From Syngnathus acus (Eukaryota > Chordata > Actinopteri > Syngnathiformes > Syngnathidae), in assembly GCF_901709675.1 (NCBI RefSeq), contig NC_051099.1, forward strand, positions 4,900,001-4,964,000: 64,000 nucleotides of DNA, read 5' to 3'. The position numbers were made by a program, and so were the translations under genes. Positions 59,493 through 64,000 of the stretch are shown in pieces (position 1 is the stretch's first letter; the number at the start of each line of letters is the position of its first letter). The notes under the pieces are model-generated. The model was given only the letters and a program-made list of their open reading frames with translations. It had not been told where the DNA came from and did no database searches.

Positions 59493-62350
59493 TATTCAGT
59501 TTATCTTCTACTTGTATGGTTGGTTTTTCTGTTTATTACTATTTTAGGCAACCACCTCTGAGTTAGTTTTTATATCACGCTGACCTCTTGTCGAAAGTTT
59601 TAGTTGGTCTTCCTTCTCACTTGTAATGTGCTTTTTGTCCTCCTCAATTTGAATAAATATGGAAAACAAGTGTGCATCATTTGGCTACAAGAGGTTTAAA
59701 GTGTTGCTTCTAAGGCCAAAAATGGTCTTCCAGGCCAGCTGCAGCTGTGTACTCATGTGAAAGGAATAAAAACTCACTCCTGCATGTATCTTTATCATTT
59801 CATTGTTAAGACTTTGAAAAATTGGGTGTTCGCAACAATTTTCCCAACTTTGTGTTGACATTATTTCGTTATTCCTGCAACAGTCATCGTTCCTAACCCG
59901 CGTGACAAAAGGTTGCACTGATTACATAACTAAACTATGTGTACTCATCCTTGAACAAATGTACCATGCTCCAGCTAAACTCTTCCAGCCCGCCGCTATT
60001 AACAAGCAAGACTTTAGGTGTCAAGCATGCACAAGCACAGGACGGATTTTCTCGCCCGAGTGCACCCATAGACATTTCACTTTGGCATTACTTGTGGTAA
60101 ATAGTATTTAACCACTGTAGGGCTGGTAGCCAAGCAATGATGCGCTAGCTTCATTAGCGATCCATTCAATAATAATGACAGTCATTAAGTGCTGTTATAG
60201 ACTGTTAAGGGTCAGAGGTCAAGTTCCACGGAGCTCTTTGTAGACTATAGAAGCATTTTCTGTACAGACATTGCGATGCATAGCAAAATAACCAATTTGC
60301 ATTTGCAGCGCACAAAAGTCAATAATAAAAGATAGGGAAGCGGATTTCAGTAAAATCCTGCGAGCGATTCCTGGTAAGAAATAATGTAATGTTGATGTCA
60401 GAATGAGATAGTGTGCAAATAATGGTAAGCCATCACGGGAAAAACAAACAGCAGCAATGTACTTCCTTGCAGGCAAACACAAGACAAGTTCCAATATTCA
60501 GTTGGAGTCCAATAAATAAAGACTTAGTCAAAACAATAACATCACTTACTAATTGAATATCAACAAGTTTCTTGGATGAGGCAATTCCAAGTGACGCTAA
60601 ATTGAATATTTCTAGGGATAATATATTACAACACGAAAAGCAGGCCTGCTGTCCCTCCAGCATGGTGTCTGACCTCATCAGAATTTAACTTCATCCAAAC
60701 AGGAACCACTGATGCCGTGATGTGCACAAGAACATTTCCAACATAACCTGAGTGTATTTTCATTGCCTTTCCGAAACGACACCACTTAAGCAACCCTGGA
60801 AAACCCACCCAAAGAAAATGTGACCCATGTTAATTCAGCTACTAAAATAACAATAAAAAAAGGTCAAATTTAACACCAAGAACCTCTTCTATCAGGAAGT
60901 ATGAGCGCTTCCTTCACAGGACAGGGAAAGTGCTCTGTTAGACAAGTATCGGAGCAATTTGAAGCTGATGGTGGTGATTTAGGCGCTAAATTGGACAATG
61001 ATAGCGATTCGGATAAATTGTTTCAACTGCATAAGAGTGATGGCGGTAAATCTTCTTCCCAAAGCAGAGACTCATTCAATGACTTGTCCACTGATGCTGT
61101 TCGGCCACAGTTAGAGCCAAATTGTGCCCGGAAAACTAACAAGAGGCTCACAAAAGGCTTTGAGTTACCTGCTGTGTACTTTCAAGGAGAACAAGTTGTA
61201 CGAGGATGCCACAACGGACATTACTTTTGTGCTTTGTTTCCCTTGATATGTTTGAAAATATTGTTGACAGTTTCCAAAATGTGTAGACACTGATAAATAG
61301 AACAAGTTCTAGGAATGTATTCCAGGATGGGAATAATTCAAATGTTAGGACTCCTTTGTCCAAAGTGTGACATACAATTCCACAAAAACAAAATAAGGCC
61401 AAAAAAAAAAACATCAAATGTATCTGTTTAAATCAGTCTTGATTAGATGAATTCATTAAACATCATTTGACTGAAAGCCTTCAACATCCACAGTTTGATC
61501 TTTCCTGTTCTATTATAATACTGAGAATGAAATGTGGCTGGAAATCGACACCAGACGACAATGATGTTGGGGAGGTAAAGTGAAGCATTGAAGAGTAAAA
61601 GAAAATCGGATTTTGTGATAATACAAGACCTTTCAAACTAAAATACCGCTCACTAAATCCACTCCTGTCTGTCATTAAACTCTGACAAGAAAGAAATAAA
61701 AGGCTAAAAACATCGACAGAGAAAACTTTTGAAACAAGGTCACACAAAAGGAAGTGGTGGAAAGGACAGAGGTCTATGACTTGAAAGGGAAATTTTAAAA
61801 AGCCTCTTGAGCTATGGAAAATATCCTAATCTGACAATCCAAATGATACAATAAGGACAAATGCTAATGCACAGATCCCGGAGATTTGCTCACACCAATG
61901 AAACAAGAGATTGGTATCTCGCAGCAGTGATAAGGAAATCCAAGTCAGACTGTGTCATCCATAGAAACTGGACCAAGTCCATAAATTGTTTGAATTTACC
62001 CAGATGCAAATGTTGTGGATCAAACATGGTGGTGTCATGCCGTCTTTGATGATCTAAGTCATAATTCAGAAGTATGTCATTGGAAGGCAGCCCTTTGCCG
62101 TTCAAAGGAGAAGCCAGATAAATATAAATCACCGCCGCAACATAGTTCAAATGTCTTTCTCAGTCGTGAGCGAATAAATGCAAAGCTGGAGTGCCACTTT
62201 GTTGTCCAGAACTGAACACACGCCTCTCAGAAGCACTGAGAGTCGTCATCTCTAGTTTCATTTATAGCCAGGACTGTTGAACTCCACAACCTCACCATAG
62301 GTAGATCGGACCAGCCCCGAGCCACACCAGATAGACACCAAATATATTCA

Positions 62351-63077
<727 letters not shown>

Positions 63078-64000
63078 CTGTCAAATAGAGAGAGAGAAAG
63101 TTATTTACAACATGATCGCTCAGCAGACGTGAACTTTTGAGTTTGTGATGTCGTTTTCCAAAAGGTGTGGCAGACTCTACTGAAGGTTTGTGCCCTTCTC
63201 CATAATGCAAGATTAATGTTTGATGAGGGTAGCTATCATCTCGTCTGGTTCCTTCATCTGCCAGGCTGTAAAATCTCATACATCATTAAGTCTTTAAAGA
63301 TTATGTTTGTCTCGATGAGAGCTACTGGCAGATAATTATCAATATCCATATTAACTGTGTTTACCATTGGGATTGTAATTGGGATTGGTTAGCTACATGA
63401 GGGTCACAATATTAGAAACAGCATTCGCTATAGTTAAAATCTAATTCTATCAAATTCATGAATAGCAGTCTTGTAGAAAATATGAGATCTTCTTTGTGCA
63501 GGTTTATCGAATGTGTCCAGTCAGATTGAATCAAATCAATAAATGGAAAAAATAAACTTGCATTACAGCACTTTTTAGAGATGAGCAATCATTACTGAGA
63601 TGGGAAAGTCATTTGTAAGGATTAATATAAATATGGCACAATGTAACCATTATAAAGTAATAAATCTGACAATTTAAAAACTGTTCTGCCCACACAGTGC
63701 CAAGAATCTATCAACTATTAGGGTTGTGATCTCAATTCTCCTCTTCTGGCTACACTCAATCTGGGCTCAGTTAACACATCCAACAGTTATCAAGACTAGA
63801 TTTATTGAAACCATATTGCCGCCCGGAACCCCAACAACTCGCGTATATTAAACTGAAAATGAATGTCATGAACGTAAAGCTAATGATCTTTTTTTTTTTT
63901 TTTTTTTACACAGTGGTGAGTCTAGTGGTGTAACTATTTAATGTTACTATATAAATCAGAGAAGATTTACTATTGTGAGGATGAAATCAGTGGATTTGCA
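63078..64000. other. Upstream flank of auts2 exon 1, no gene recognised
   Basis: A+T-rich sequence with a poly-T run near 63891-63907. No copy of the two main MITE families and no convincing exon is visible. It may be promoter-proximal sequence or an intron between a non-coding first exon and coding exon 1. I see no CpG island marking a promoter. Confidence 0.4.

Overview
This window looks like vertebrate, most likely teleost (probably percomorph) fish, nuclear DNA. It has widely spaced coding exons with GT-AG splice signals, no operon-like coding, about 60% A+T by impression, many microsatellites, and dense short DNA transposons plus degraded SINE-like tails of fish type. One gene explains the window: the first three coding exons of auts2 (autism susceptibility candidate 2 / activator of transcription and developmental regulator), on the minus strand. 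I cannot tell from these exons whether this is auts2a or auts2b.

Layout in gene order (right to left). 62657-64000 is 5' UTR and upstream sequence. Coding exon 1 is 62390-62656 (89 codons). Intron 1 is 33714-62389 (about 28.7 kb). Coding exon 2 is 33504-33713 (70 codons). Intron 2 is 2563-33503 (about 30.9 kb). Coding exon 3 is 2458-2562 (35 codons, or 34 with the alternative acceptor). 1-2457 is the start of intron 3. All three exons end in phase 0 at GTGAGT donors. The rest of the protein lies outside the window to the left. AUTS2 is a nuclear regulator that converts a PCGF5-type Polycomb PRC1 complex into a transcriptional activator in neurons. Only its basic, serine-rich N-terminus is encoded here.

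The introns carry a striking burst of one TA-flanked MITE family: 18 copies, about 6.3 kb or one tenth of the window, with termini CCGTATTTTCCG...CGGAAAATACGG. It falls into three subfamilies. Subfamily I (about 360-380 bp) has a core with a 26-nt direct repeat. Subfamily II (about 240-325 bp) has a core containing what looks like a captured hAT-type end. Subfamily III (about 390-412 bp) has an A+T-rich core. A tandem duplication at 8826-9345 preserves both an occupied and an empty site and so shows TA target duplication directly. A second family (B) is hAT-like, with CAGGGGTGTCAAACTC termini, and two copies keep near-perfect 8-bp target duplications. SINE-like tails, other interspersed fragments and simple repeats make up the rest of the recognised repeats.

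No transposase gene, RNA gene, CRISPR array or second protein-coding gene could be supported. Several non-repetitive, compositionally balanced intron blocks are flagged as candidate conserved enhancers, because AUTS2 introns are known to be rich in them. That is inference and needs alignment. Nothing here supports a wholly new biological system. The most novel signal is the composite, modular MITE family and its arrangement around exon 2.
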